DNA of 37,676 bases from Firmicutes bacterium UBA911 (GTDB taxonomy: Bacteria; Bacillota; Desulfotomaculia; Desulfotomaculales; Desulforudaceae). The notes below the pieces were generated by a model, which was not told the DNA's origin, searched no databases, and saw nothing but the letters and a program-made list of their open reading frames with translations. This document shows positions 7,823 to 16,565 of this stretch, piece after piece. The stretch covers positions 489 to 38,164 of the forward strand of contig DBEH01000030.1 of the NCBI GenBank assembly GCA_002294005.1, given 5' to 3'. The position numbers and the translations under genes were made by a program. Position 1 is the first letter of the stretch. Each line of letters begins with the position of its first letter.

Positions 7823-8707
7823 CTAGGGCCGAAAACCCTTCCGGATCCGGTCCAGGGAAACGTTGGCCCCTTGCTCCAAGAGCGTCTTCATGATCTCCGC
7901 CTCGTCCACGACCCCGGTGTGGCGGCCGTGCTCGTCCACGGTGTATACAAGGTGGTACCGCTGCGGCACGAAGAGTTGGGTGACCCGCCACACCGGAAGG
8001 TCTTGCCGGGCTATCAGCACCTCGCCCGGCAAAACTCCGTGCCGTTCAAGGTCCCGGTTTTTGGTGACCAGGTGCTGCGCGTACAGGTACGGCGCTTCCT
8101 GTTTTTCCCGGCGGGCGGCGTAATAAAGAAAGAACCCGGTGGCAATGATGTCGAGCCCGGTCAATCCCAACAGCAGGCCGCCTGTCCCCAGGGTCGCGAT
8201 CAACACCCCCCAGAATTGGCCGCAGACCGCCGCCCGGTGGGTGGCCGCGGGCAGGTTCATCCTGCGGGCCAGGTAGGCCCGGTACACATGGCCACCGTCC
8301 AAGGGCAGGCCGGGGAGCATATTAAAAATAACCAGCACCAGGTTACACTGAATGAAGAACGGTCCGTACACTTCGTGCCAGGGGCCGTAGTGACCGCACC
8401 CCAGCGCCAGCCCGCAAAGCGCCAGGTTGGTCATCGGGCCGGCTACCGCCACCACGCTTTCTTTCCGGGGCCGAACGACCAATTCCCGGCTCATCCTGGC
8501 CACTCCCCCGAAAGGCATCAGCTCAACTTCCTCAACGGGAACGCCATGGCGGCGAGCCATCCAAACGTGAGCCAACTCGTGCGCAAAAACTGCGGCAAAG
8601 GCGATCAGGCCCTTGCCGAGAACCCCGGCGGCAAAGTACACCCCGAGGAGCGCCAGAAACCAATTGTTAATGGAGAACATTATCCCGGCGACCCGGCAGA
8701 TGCGCAT
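7823..8707 (-). CDS. spoIVFB: Stage IV sporulation intramembrane metalloprotease SpoIVFB (M50)
   Basis: 294 residues, close to Bacillus SpoIVFB. The zinc site HELAH lies in the first third, and the third ligand is in NMLPGLPLDGG. Several hydrophobic segments surround these motifs, and a CBS-like domain forms the C-terminal third. SpoIVFB is a site-2 protease in the outer forespore membrane that cleaves pro-sigma-K. It sits directly after spoIVFA, as in Bacillus. Start choice is uncertain: ATG 8707 or TTG 8716 could both use the GAGGGGAG upstream. Confidence 0.9.
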   Translation of the reverse strand: MRICRVAGIMFSINNWFLALLGVYFAAGVLGKGLIAFAAVFAHELAHVWMARRHGVPVEEVELMPFGGVARMSRELVVRPRKESVVAVAGPMTNLALCGLALGCGHYGPWHEVYGPFFIQCNLVLVIFNMLPGLPLDGGHVYRAYLARRMNLPAATHRAAVCGQFWGVLIATLGTGGLLLGLTGLDIIATGFFLYYAARREKQEAPYLYAQHLVTKNRDLERHGVLPGEVLIARQDLPVWRVTQLFVPQRYHLVYTVDEHGRHTGVVDEAEIMKTLLEQGANVSLDRIRKGFRP

Positions 8708-8748
8708 GGCGCCCAAGCTCCCCTCGCCTTAAAGTGCAAAGTCGGCCG

Positions 8749-9486
8749 CTACGGGTTGCCGGGGAAGTCGATTTTATCCAGGGGGTTAACCAGCGCCCCC
8801 TGCTCACGGAACTCGAAGTGCACACCCCAACCTGGAAAGTCGCCCTGGTTGCCTACTTCCGCCAGAATCGCACCCGCCTCAACCCGTTCCGCCTTGCGCA
8901 CCCGGATGTTGTGCAGTTGGGCGTACAGAGTGTAAACCTCGCTGCCGTGGTCGATCAGAATGTAGGGACCGTAGGTCGGGTTTTCCCCCACCTGGGACAC
9001 CAAACCGGACATGACCGCCCGTACCGGCGTGCCGGCGGGCGCGCCGATAACCACCCCGGGGTGGAAACGCTCCCGTTTGTCGACCGGGTCGGTCACCCAG
9101 CCGAATTCGCGCTCCACGCTGCCGGCGACGGGAGGTTGGAGCCCGTTCGCCGGAACCGTCACCACCATCTCGGTCTCCCCGTCCGGCCGGCGCGGTACCG
9201 TGTCCAGGAACGGCATGTCGACGTTCACCGTCTGCAGTCCCAGGCGGACCACCCGGTCCACCACCGGCTGGTAGTTCCATTCCGTGGTCAAAACGTACTG
9301 CAGTCCCTCCCGGACCTGAACCCCCAACGGTACCTGGGTCTCCCTGACCGCCAGAAAGAACAAAAACAGAACCGCCGCCACCGTCACCCGGAAAAACCAT
9401 TTCCTTTCTCTCCGGCCGGCCCGCAACCTGGGCGCGGCCGGCGGCAGAGGCCAATCAAGCCTCTTCTCGCGCCTGAACAATCTCAA
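8749..9486 (-). CDS. spoIVFA: Stage IV sporulation protein SpoIVFA, degenerate M23 domain
   Basis: 245 residues: a basic cytoplasmic N-terminus, one membrane segment (VTVAAVLFLFFLAV) and a C-terminal LytM/M23 domain. The catalytic set is broken. The usual HxGxD motif reads HPGVV, losing the aspartate, and the usual HxH reads VHF, losing the first histidine. This fits SpoIVFA, which holds SpoIVFB in an inhibited complex and is not an active peptidase. I prefer TTG 9486, which follows AGGGAGGGGG. An ATG at 9525 would overlap the -10 of the candidate sigma-E promoter and lacks a ribosome-binding site. SpoIIQ-like identity is less likely given the neighbour spoIVFB. Confidence 0.82.
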   Translation of the reverse strand: MRLFRREKRLDWPLPPAAPRLRAGRRERKWFFRVTVAAVLFLFFLAVRETQVPLGVQVREGLQYVLTTEWNYQPVVDRVVRLGLQTVNVDMPFLDTVPRRPDGETEMVVTVPANGLQPPVAGSVEREFGWVTDPVDKRERFHPGVVIGAPAGTPVRAVMSGLVSQVGENPTYGPYILIDHGSEVYTLYAQLHNIRVRKAERVEAGAILAEVGNQGDFPGWGVHFEFREQGALVNPLDKIDFPGNP

Positions 9487-9520
9487 CCGGTCCCCCTCCC
9501 TGCTGCTCCAAGCTGCTACC

Positions 9521-9550
9521 ATCATATGAAGACATTATCCAGATAATGAC
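9521..9550 (-). promoter_or_regulatory. Candidate sigma-E (mother-cell) promoter for spoIVFA-spoIVFB
   Basis: Minus-strand GTCATTAT (9543-9550), a 14-base spacer and CATATGAT (9521-9528). Each box agrees with the Bacillus sigma-E consensus (GTCATATT, CATACAAT) at 6 of 8 positions. Bacillus spoIVF is sigma-E controlled. The predicted start of transcription falls near 9513, before the TTG at 9486. A short inverted repeat ATTATC/GATAAT overlaps the -35. Confidence 0.5.
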
Positions 9551-9574
9551 AAGCTGTGTGCGGAATGGGATTGC

Positions 9575-10369
9575 TTAGCGGGATTGTTCGGCTTGGGTGG
9601 CCCGGGATTCACGGGGGCCTATTTCCGTGATGATCCGGGAATGGAAAACGCCGGCCGGTACCGGCTGGACTACAGTCAACCGCTCCGCCCGCATGACGAT
9701 TAGAGCGCCGAATGGCTTCAAGAACGGGAGCGCGATCCGGTCCAGGGCAACGGCCGTATTGACCGGCAGCAAGCCGGCCCAGGGAGGGATAAAGACACAA
9801 GTGCTCCAGATCAGGGGGCATCCGCCCGTGGTTCGGGTCAGCAACATTTTGAAGCGCCAGGGGGAAAAGAACTGGGCGCCGGCGAAAACGCTTTCACCGG
9901 TCCGGGCTTGACGGCGCCGCCGCCAGGCCCAGGGGCTCCACGAGTTCAGCACCCCGATCACCAGACGGCCGCCCGGTTTGACCAGGCGCCACAGCTCCCG
10001 GGCGGCGGCCTCCGGGTTGCCGGTGAACTCCAGAACAGTGAGCGCGGTTACCAGGTCGAAGGAAAGGCTCGGGAAGGGCAGGCTTTCCACGTCCGCCTGC
10101 AACAGGGTAAGGTTTGCGTACGGCCTGGTCCGCTCGCGGGCTATTTCCAGCATCCGGGAGGAAAGGTCCACACCGGTGACCGCCAGCCCCTTTTCAGCCA
10201 GCGCCAAGCTGAGTCGCCCGGTACCGCAGCCCCCGTCCAACGCCCTCTCTCCCGGCTTGGGCGCGGCCAGCCGCAAGAAAAGGCACATCTCCAGCTGGTC
10301 CACCTTGCGGCCCAGTGGGGTTTCATACCAGGCGTCATAGTGCTCGGCCACCCGGTCGAAGAGGGCCAT
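9575..10369 (-). CDS. Class I SAM-dependent methyltransferase
   Basis: 264 residues, of the Methyltransf_11/UbiE-like type. Motif I is LDGGCGTGRLS near 43-53, followed by the acid-ended strand VTGVDLSSRMLE and the motif LQADVESLPFPSLSFDLV. The C-terminal third (WSPWAWRRRRQ, two hydrophobic stretches) may bind a lipid or quinone. The substrate is unknown. It lies between rodA (27 bases upstream) and spoIVFA. This gene is not part of the conserved Bacillus order, so it may be an insertion in this lineage. Confidence 0.8.
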   Translation of the reverse strand: MALFDRVAEHYDAWYETPLGRKVDQLEMCLFLRLAAPKPGERALDGGCGTGRLSLALAEKGLAVTGVDLSSRMLEIARERTRPYANLTLLQADVESLPFPSLSFDLVTALTVLEFTGNPEAAARELWRLVKPGGRLVIGVLNSWSPWAWRRRRQARTGESVFAGAQFFSPWRFKMLLTRTTGGCPLIWSTCVFIPPWAGLLPVNTAVALDRIALPFLKPFGALIVMRAERLTVVQPVPAGVFHSRIITEIGPRESRATQAEQSR

Positions 10370-10395
10370 GCCAAACCACTTCTATCCCATCAAGC

Positions 10396-11547
10396 TTAGA
10401 AGACAATGGTCTGCCGCCGCACCCAGACATTGCCCAAAAGTCCCAGCGCCGCCAAGGTCAGCACCATGGAACTCGGTCCGTAACTGAAAAGCGGCAGCGT
10501 GATCCCAATAACCGGCATTATTCCCGTCGTCATGCCCACAGTGATTAGAACATGGAAGGCCAGCATCGACACCACACCGGTGGCCATCAGGGTGCCGGTG
10601 AGGTCCTTGGACTGCCCGGCGATCCGCAAACCCCGGTACAAAATGATAAAAAAGAGCGCCAATAGAGAAACCGCGCCGACAAAGCCCAGTTCCTCGGCCA
10701 GCACCGAGAAAATAAAGTCGGTGTGTTGCTCGGGCAGGAAGTTCAACTGGTTCTGAGTGCCGCTGAAAAGACCCCGGCCCCACAGGCCCCCGGCGCCGAT
10801 GGCGATCTGGGACTGGATAATTTGGAAGCCGTCCTTTTGCCAGTCGCTCCAGGGATCAAGAAAAATCGTCAACCGGGTGATCTGGTAGCTCTTAAGGGGG
10901 ATCCAGAGCCCGTGATTCAGGTGCGCCCAAATCCAGAGCACCACACCGGACAGTCCCGCCAGCGTCAACCCGCCTAGCAACAAGGGGTTGGCACCGGCAA
11001 CAAACAGCATGCCCAGGGTAATAGCGATGAACACTAGTGCCGTACCCAAATCGGGTTGCGCCAGGATCAGCGCCATCGGCACCCCGACGTACACGAAAGC
11101 GGGCAGGAGATCCCGGAAGCGGTTGAGCTGCCCCTCACGCTCGGAAAGAAGCACCGCCAGCCCGATAATCACCGCCAGCTTGGCGAACTCCGACGGCTGA
11201 AACATCAACGGTCCGAATCGGAGCCACTGCTGGGCGCCTCCGGGGGCCGAATGACCGACGGCGAGTACCGCCAGAAGCAACACCAGGCTCACCGCGTAGA
11301 GTAATCGCGCGTATCGGGACAACTCCTCATAACGCCAAAAAAGAAAAAAGACAAAAGCCGTCATTCCCAGAACAATGCCCAGGATCTGCTTCCACAAAAA
11401 GCCAATACCGGCTCCTCCCGGGAGGCTGGTCACCTGGATGGCGCTGGTGACCGTGACCAAACCCAGCCCAACGACGGCCATTGCGGCCAGTATCAGGGTG
11501 TAGTCCAGGTTTTTGAGAACTCTCCTGTGGCGGCTGATTTGTCCCAC
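10396..11547 (-). CDS. rodA: Rod-shape SEDS glycosyltransferase RodA
   Basis: 383 residues, about ten membrane segments, SEDS family (RodA/FtsW/SpoVE). Signatures are visible: QPSEFAKLAVIIG in the middle, QPDLGTALV after it, GLWGRGLFSGTQNQLNFLPEQHTDFIFSVLAEELGF in the large outer loop and FSYGPSSM near the end. It polymerises lipid II glycan with a class B PBP; the obvious partner is the PBP2 encoded at 13271. The GTG start has no strong ribosome-binding site. It is separated from minE by a terminator and so probably has its own promoter (11574-11579 -10). Confidence 0.9.
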   Translation of the reverse strand: MGQISRHRRVLKNLDYTLILAAMAVVGLGLVTVTSAIQVTSLPGGAGIGFLWKQILGIVLGMTAFVFFLFWRYEELSRYARLLYAVSLVLLLAVLAVGHSAPGGAQQWLRFGPLMFQPSEFAKLAVIIGLAVLLSEREGQLNRFRDLLPAFVYVGVPMALILAQPDLGTALVFIAITLGMLFVAGANPLLLGGLTLAGLSGVVLWIWAHLNHGLWIPLKSYQITRLTIFLDPWSDWQKDGFQIIQSQIAIGAGGLWGRGLFSGTQNQLNFLPEQHTDFIFSVLAEELGFVGAVSLLALFFIILYRGLRIAGQSKDLTGTLMATGVVSMLAFHVLITVGMTTGIMPVIGITLPLFSYGPSSMVLTLAALGLLGNVWVRRQTIVF

Positions 11548-11573
11548 CCCGGCTTTTTGACCTTGTTCCTCCC

Positions 11574-11579
11574 ATTATA
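11574..11579 (-). promoter_or_regulatory. Probable -10 box for rodA
   Basis: Minus-strand TATAAT, 27 bases before the rodA start and just after the minE terminator. No good -35 is seen at the right distance (T/G-rich sequence from the terminator tail only). Confidence 0.4.
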
Positions 11580-11597
11580 ACGGATACCCGGAAAGCC

Positions 11598-11617
11598 AAA
11601 AAGGGGGGTTGCCCCCC
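11598..11617 (-). terminator. Terminator after minE
   Basis: GGGGGG (11603-11608), a 3-base loop, CCCCCC (11612-11617); in the minus direction TTTTT follows directly. It ends the long mre-min transcript. Confidence 0.85.
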
Positions 11618-11633
11618 CTGTCCTTTTCTCCCG

Positions 11634-11906
11634 TTAAATATTGGCCACCCTTTTCATCTTTCGGATCGGAATGTTGGCCACCAAGGCCACTTGCTTGTCC
11701 ACGTGCTCCAGACTTACCTCCAACCCTTTGTCATCTATTTCCATATACTTGGAAATCACTGCCACAATCTCGTTTTTCAGAAGTTGCAGCAGTTGTGGGG
11801 AGATGTCGGCCCGGTCGTGGATCAGTACCAGGCGCAACCGCTCTTTGGCGATATTCTTGCTGCCGGGACTTTCCCTGCCTAAGAGGCGGGCCAGGAAATC
11901 TAACAC
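11634..11906 (-). CDS. minE: Cell division topological factor MinE
   Basis: 90 residues, normal length. The N-terminal amphipathic MLDFLARLLGR helix, the ERLRLVLIHDR anti-MinCD strand and the LEVSLE dimer strand are present. MinE stimulates the MinD ATPase and makes Min proteins oscillate. A GTG start follows GGAAGGAGG. MinE (as opposed to DivIVA/MinJ) is found in many clostridia. It is the last gene of the mre-min operon, followed by a strong terminator. Confidence 0.95.
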   Translation of the reverse strand: MLDFLARLLGRESPGSKNIAKERLRLVLIHDRADISPQLLQLLKNEIVAVISKYMEIDDKGLEVSLEHVDKQVALVANIPIRKMKRVANI

Positions 11907-11928
11907 TGCCGTTCCTCCTTCCCGTAGC

Positions 11929-12729
<801 letters not shown>

Positions 12730-12754
12730 TCCTTATAAGCTCCTTCCTTGGCCT

Positions 12755-13144
12755 CTAGTTTTTGCCCTGGCGCTCCCCGCCGGGCGGGAAGGTTTCAATA
12801 ACCACGGTCCCGTCTCTTACCCTGGCCATCTCCGGTTGGTTGGGGTTGAATACTTCCCCGTCGGGTGAACGGGAAATGTGATCGGCAATGCGCAACTGCA
12901 CCGGACGCAAACGGAAAGCCACGATGACCGCCCGCTCGTCCCCCGCGGCACCAGCCTGCACCGTCCCCCGCAACACCCCCATCACAATGACGTTGCCGGC
13001 AGCGGTCACTTCGGCCCCCGGGTTGACATCACCCAGAACCACCACGTTGCCCTCGAAACGCACGCTCACGCCTGAGCGCAGGGTACCGTCCACCACTTTG
13101 GTCGGGAGTTCGACGATACCGCCAAGCGCATATTGCCGGGCCAT
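12755..13144 (-). CDS. minC: MinC, C-terminal domain only
   Basis: 129 residues against about 220-230 for usual MinC. What is present is the right-handed beta-helix C-terminal domain (RSGVSVRFEGNVVVLGDVNPGAEVTAAGNVIVMGVLRGTVQAG), which dimerises and binds MinD, including the conserved VMG-LRGTVQAG turn. The N-terminal domain, which in E. coli blocks FtsZ assembly, is missing. The ATG has GAGGTGG six bases upstream. The 126 bases between it and the mrdA stop contain no continuation, so this is not a simple frameshift. Either a genuinely minimal MinC or an old deletion. Confidence 0.88.
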   Translation of the reverse strand: MARQYALGGIVELPTKVVDGTLRSGVSVRFEGNVVVLGDVNPGAEVTAAGNVIVMGVLRGTVQAGAAGDERAVIVAFRLRPVQLRIADHISRSPDGEVFNPNQPEMARVRDGTVVIETFPPGGERQGKN

Positions 13145-13270
13145 TCATTTCCACCTCACCGTCTGGAAGAGAGGTTTCTACGGTGAATAACCAAATCCTG
13201 CTAAATCGCCCGCTGTATTTTCCCTGTTATTTTGCCGAACGCTCTCATTCTCAGCCGCTTGTTCTTCGTC

Positions 13271-15232
13271 TTATGTCAAAAAACCAAAATAAGCATTCAT
13301 GATCGCCCGGGCGACCGGGGCCGCCGCCCGGCTGCCCGACCCGCCGTGTTCCACGACCACGGCGACGGCGATCTCCGGCTCCTCAAAGGGAGCAAAGGCC
13401 ACGTAAAGCCCGTGGTTTTCTCGTCCCCACACCTCGGCGGTGCCGGTTTTGCCGGCGGAGGCCACCGGAAAGTCGAAAAATGAACCGTATGCCGTGCCGC
13501 CAGGTTGGTTGACCAAGCGCATTCCCTCCCGGAGAATGTCGAGGGTCTCGGGTGAAATCGAAACTTTTCTCCGAAGTTCGGGCACGGCCTCTTTGACGAC
13601 CCGGCCGTCCGGGCCGGTCACCCGCTGCACCATGTACGGCCGGTAAAGGTAGCCGCCGTTGGCGATCGCACCCGCGTAGCCGGCCAGTTGCAGGGGTGTG
13701 TAGTGGCTCAGGCCCTGACCGATGGACAGGTTAAGGGTATCGTAGTCCCGCCACTGGAGGTCCCAGGCGTAACGGTCGTACTGCGCCTGGATCTTGGCCT
13801 TTTCCCGCTCCCACTCCCGCTTCAGTTCATCCCGCCGGGCCTCGCTTGCGCCCGGGAGTTGCGACCGGTAGTGTTCCTCAATCGCTTCGAACTGCGGCCC
13901 GAAACGCCGGTCCAGTTCCGCCTGCACCATGCCCCGCTTGTACTCCGCAGTAGGCACCACGCCCGCGGCTTCCCCGGCCAGTTCAAAGCCGGACTTCTCG
14001 CCCAATCCGAATTCACGGGCCATGCGCGAGATGTTCGCAGGCCCCGTGCGCAAGCCGGTGGTCAAAAAGAAGGTATTGCACGAAACCTGAATCCCTTGCA
14101 CCACGTCCACCCGGCCGTGGACACCGAGACAGCCGTAGCGCTGTCTCTGGTGGACAAAGTAGCCGGGATCGGTGACCGTGAACCGGCGGTCGATTATTCC
14201 GCCCTCCAGCGCCGCGGCGGCCACCACCATCTTGAAGACGGAACCCGGGGGATAGGTGCTCTGGATGGCCCGGTTCAAAAAAGGTCGTTCCGGAGAGGTG
14301 AACAGTGTGCGCGCCTGTTCCGCGCTCAGGGCCCGCGCGAATACCGCCGGGCCGTAGGCCGGGTGACTGGCCAGGGCCAGGACCGCGCCGCTGCGCACGT
14401 CGATCACCGCCGCCGAAGCCGCGCGGCAGTCCCGATGCCCTTCATTCTGGAGGTTTTTCACAATCCGGGCCAACGCCTCTTCGGCCGCCCGCTGGACCTC
14501 AAAATCAATGGTCAGGGCCAAGTCATGGCCCGGAACCGGGTTTTTCACGCCCAGACTGCGCACCGGCCGGCCCGCCACGTCCACCTCGATCTGGCGGGCG
14601 CCCGGGATCCCCCGCAGTTCGCGCTCCCTGGCGTTCTCCAGCCCGGCCTGCCCGAACACATCACCCAAGCGGTAGCCGTCCGCCCGGTGCCGCGCCAACT
14701 GGTCGGGCCGGATCTCCCGGATGTATCCCAATGCGTGCGCCAGTAAGTTCCCGTAGGGGTATTCGCGCATCGGCTCGAAGTCGATCAGCACGCCGGGCAG
14801 TTCCAGCTGCGCTTCCTCAATCCGGGAAACAATGTCGAGGGAAACGTCCCTTGCCAGGCGGATCGGCTCGTAGCGCCTCGGGCTTTGGTTGTCGACCGCC
14901 TCCCAGATTTCTCCGGGCGTGCGGTCCAGGATGGCGGCGAGCCTCTCCACCACCGGTTCCAGTTCCCCGCGGTCCTGCCCGAGGTTCACCAGGGAAACGG
15001 TGTAAAGCGGCCGGTTCCCCACCAGCTTTCTCCCGTTGCGGTCGTAAATCTCGCCGCGCGGCGCGCTGATCGTGATCAGGCGCAAGGAGTTCTCCCGAGC
15101 CAGGGTTTGGTAGCGTTCGGTTTCCAGCAACTGCAAATGGGCCACCCGGCCGGCAAGCACCACGAAAATGACGGCCACGATGGCGATCAGTACGTTGATC
15201 TTCTTGGTCAGGCTTTTCTTGTCCACGGACAT
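13271..15232 (-). CDS. mrdA: Penicillin-binding protein 2 (class B transpeptidase, elongasome)
   Basis: 653 residues. One N-terminal membrane segment (INVLIAIVAVIFVVLAG), a pedestal domain with the APRGEIYDRNG motif, then the transpeptidase domain: PPGSVFK (SxxK serine), VSCNTF (SxN) and AGKTGTAE (KTG). It crosslinks peptidoglycan as partner of RodA. The start is ATG 15232, after AGGA and eight bases past the mreD stop; the open frame upstream overlaps mreD and is not used. It is a member of the mreBCD-mrdA-min transcription unit. A moderate-length insertion (KREWEREKAKIQAQYDRY) sits within the transpeptidase domain. Confidence 0.93.
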   Translation of the reverse strand: MSVDKKSLTKKINVLIAIVAVIFVVLAGRVAHLQLLETERYQTLARENSLRLITISAPRGEIYDRNGRKLVGNRPLYTVSLVNLGQDRGELEPVVERLAAILDRTPGEIWEAVDNQSPRRYEPIRLARDVSLDIVSRIEEAQLELPGVLIDFEPMREYPYGNLLAHALGYIREIRPDQLARHRADGYRLGDVFGQAGLENARERELRGIPGARQIEVDVAGRPVRSLGVKNPVPGHDLALTIDFEVQRAAEEALARIVKNLQNEGHRDCRAASAAVIDVRSGAVLALASHPAYGPAVFARALSAEQARTLFTSPERPFLNRAIQSTYPPGSVFKMVVAAAALEGGIIDRRFTVTDPGYFVHQRQRYGCLGVHGRVDVVQGIQVSCNTFFLTTGLRTGPANISRMAREFGLGEKSGFELAGEAAGVVPTAEYKRGMVQAELDRRFGPQFEAIEEHYRSQLPGASEARRDELKREWEREKAKIQAQYDRYAWDLQWRDYDTLNLSIGQGLSHYTPLQLAGYAGAIANGGYLYRPYMVQRVTGPDGRVVKEAVPELRRKVSISPETLDILREGMRLVNQPGGTAYGSFFDFPVASAGKTGTAEVWGRENHGLYVAFAPFEEPEIAVAVVVEHGGSGSRAAAPVARAIMNAYFGFLT

Positions 15233-15240
15233 CCCCGTTC

Positions 15241-15735
15241 CTATGGAATCCGCAGCAGTCCCCGGGTGCTGGAAAGGTAAAACCGGCGGTGAAACAGGAG
15301 GGCGACGGCGGCGTTGTACACCCCGCCGGGGATCATCAATCCCCACCACACCTCTCCCGGGAAGATGGTCACACCCAGAAACAAGAGCAGCAGGTACCGG
15401 ACCCCCTCGACCAGGATGATGGCCAGAAAGGCGATGCCGGCCACCACGAAATGGTTCTCTTTGAACAGCCGGAGGTGACCCAGTCCAACCGCGTAACCAG
15501 CCGCGGCGAGCGCCACGGCGTTCAACCCCAAGTAATAGCCGGATAGAAAATCGTGGGCCAACCCGCCCAGAAAGCCCAAAAAAGCCCCCCCCCTAGGGCC
15601 GTTGAAGATGGCGTAGTACACCACCAAAACCAGCACCAGGTCCGGCTTCACGCCCGCCACCCGGATGAAGTCCAATACCGTCGACGAAAGGACTAACGCC
15701 ACCGCCAACAGCAACACCAGGAGAAGAATGCGCAA
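15241..15735 (-). CDS. mreD: Rod-shape determining membrane protein MreD
   Basis: 164 residues, with several hydrophobic segments covering most of the length, as in MreD. The central GGLAHDFLSGYYLGLNA motif is typical. It is part of the MreBCD-RodA-PBP2 wall-elongation complex. A TTG start follows GGGAGGA located at the mreC stop, indicating coupled translation. Confidence 0.9.
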   Translation of the reverse strand: MRILLLVLLLAVALVLSSTVLDFIRVAGVKPDLVLVLVVYYAIFNGPRGGAFLGFLGGLAHDFLSGYYLGLNAVALAAAGYAVGLGHLRLFKENHFVVAGIAFLAIILVEGVRYLLLLFLGVTIFPGEVWWGLMIPGGVYNAAVALLFHRRFYLSSTRGLLRIP

Positions 15736-15739
15736 AGCC

Positions 15740-16564
15740 CTATCCTCCCGGGACGGAATCGAGAATGATAAAGACTTCTTCTAGATGATTGAAGTCCACC
15801 AATGCCAAAACCTCCGCCGTCTGAGTCAAGCCGGCTTCGTCCTTCTGGGCCGAAACAATGCGTCCCACCGGAATGCCCTTGGGCACCAGCCCCAGCCCGG
15901 AGGTGACCACGTATTGCCCGGCCTCCACTTCCGCATCCAGGGACAGGTAGACCATCCGCAAGGGCGGTGTGCGGTTCAGCACGCCCTTTACCACCCCCGG
16001 GGTGCGGATTTCCTGGACCACGGCCCCCACCCCGCTGCGGTGGTCGGTGATTAGAAGCACATCGGAGGTATTCGGCGCCACCGCGATCACGCGGCCCACC
16101 AACCCGGCCGGCAGCACCACCGCCATACCCCGCTCGACACCGTGGTGCGCGCCCCGGTTGACCTTAATCTCCCCGAACCAGTTGCTCGGATTGCGGCCGA
16201 TGACGTCGGCCGTCAGCATTTGGTAACGGCTGTTTTCGTCCCGGTGATCCAGCAACTCCCGCAGGCGCTCGTTCTGCATCTGGTACTCCCGGAGGGCGAC
16301 CACTTCCCCCTCCAGGTCGCGGATCTGCCGCCGCAACTCCTCTGCCTCCGGATCACCGCTAAACAAAAAGAAGCGCTGGAATACACCGCGCACCTGGTTT
16401 CCCACCAGCGTGACCCCGGCCTGCACGAAACCCAAACCGTCCCGCAGGCCCGCTTCCAGAACCGTCAGTTCTTCGCGTTCAGGACCGGTTAGCCGCATCA
16501 ACAGGAAAAGGAGCAACACCAGGATGCCGGCCGCCAGGAGTCTTCTGATCCGGGTGCGTTTCAA
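15740..16564 (-). CDS. mreC: Rod-shape determining protein MreC
   Basis: 274 residues. A basic N-terminus and one membrane segment (ILVLLLFLLMRL) are followed by a coiled coil at about 70-110 (EAEELRRQIRDLEGEVVALREYQ) and two beta-barrel domains with the family stretches DVIGRNPSNWF and VTSGLGLVPKGIPVG. It links cytoplasmic MreB to periplasmic-side PBP2. TTG start, one base after the mreB stop. Confidence 0.94.
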   Translation of the reverse strand: MKRTRIRRLLAAGILVLLLFLLMRLTGPEREELTVLEAGLRDGLGFVQAGVTLVGNQVRGVFQRFFLFSGDPEAEELRRQIRDLEGEVVALREYQMQNERLRELLDHRDENSRYQMLTADVIGRNPSNWFGEIKVNRGAHHGVERGMAVVLPAGLVGRVIAVAPNTSDVLLITDHRSGVGAVVQEIRTPGVVKGVLNRTPPLRMVYLSLDAEVEAGQYVVTSGLGLVPKGIPVGRIVSAQKDEAGLTQTAEVLALVDFNHLEEVFIILDSVPGG

Positions 16565-16565
16565 A

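Noticed and set aside
15233..15349. Longer PBP2 N-terminus overlapping mreD
   Set aside because: The extension is proline/arginine-rich shadow coding of mreD; the ATG at 15232 gives a normal membrane-anchor start.
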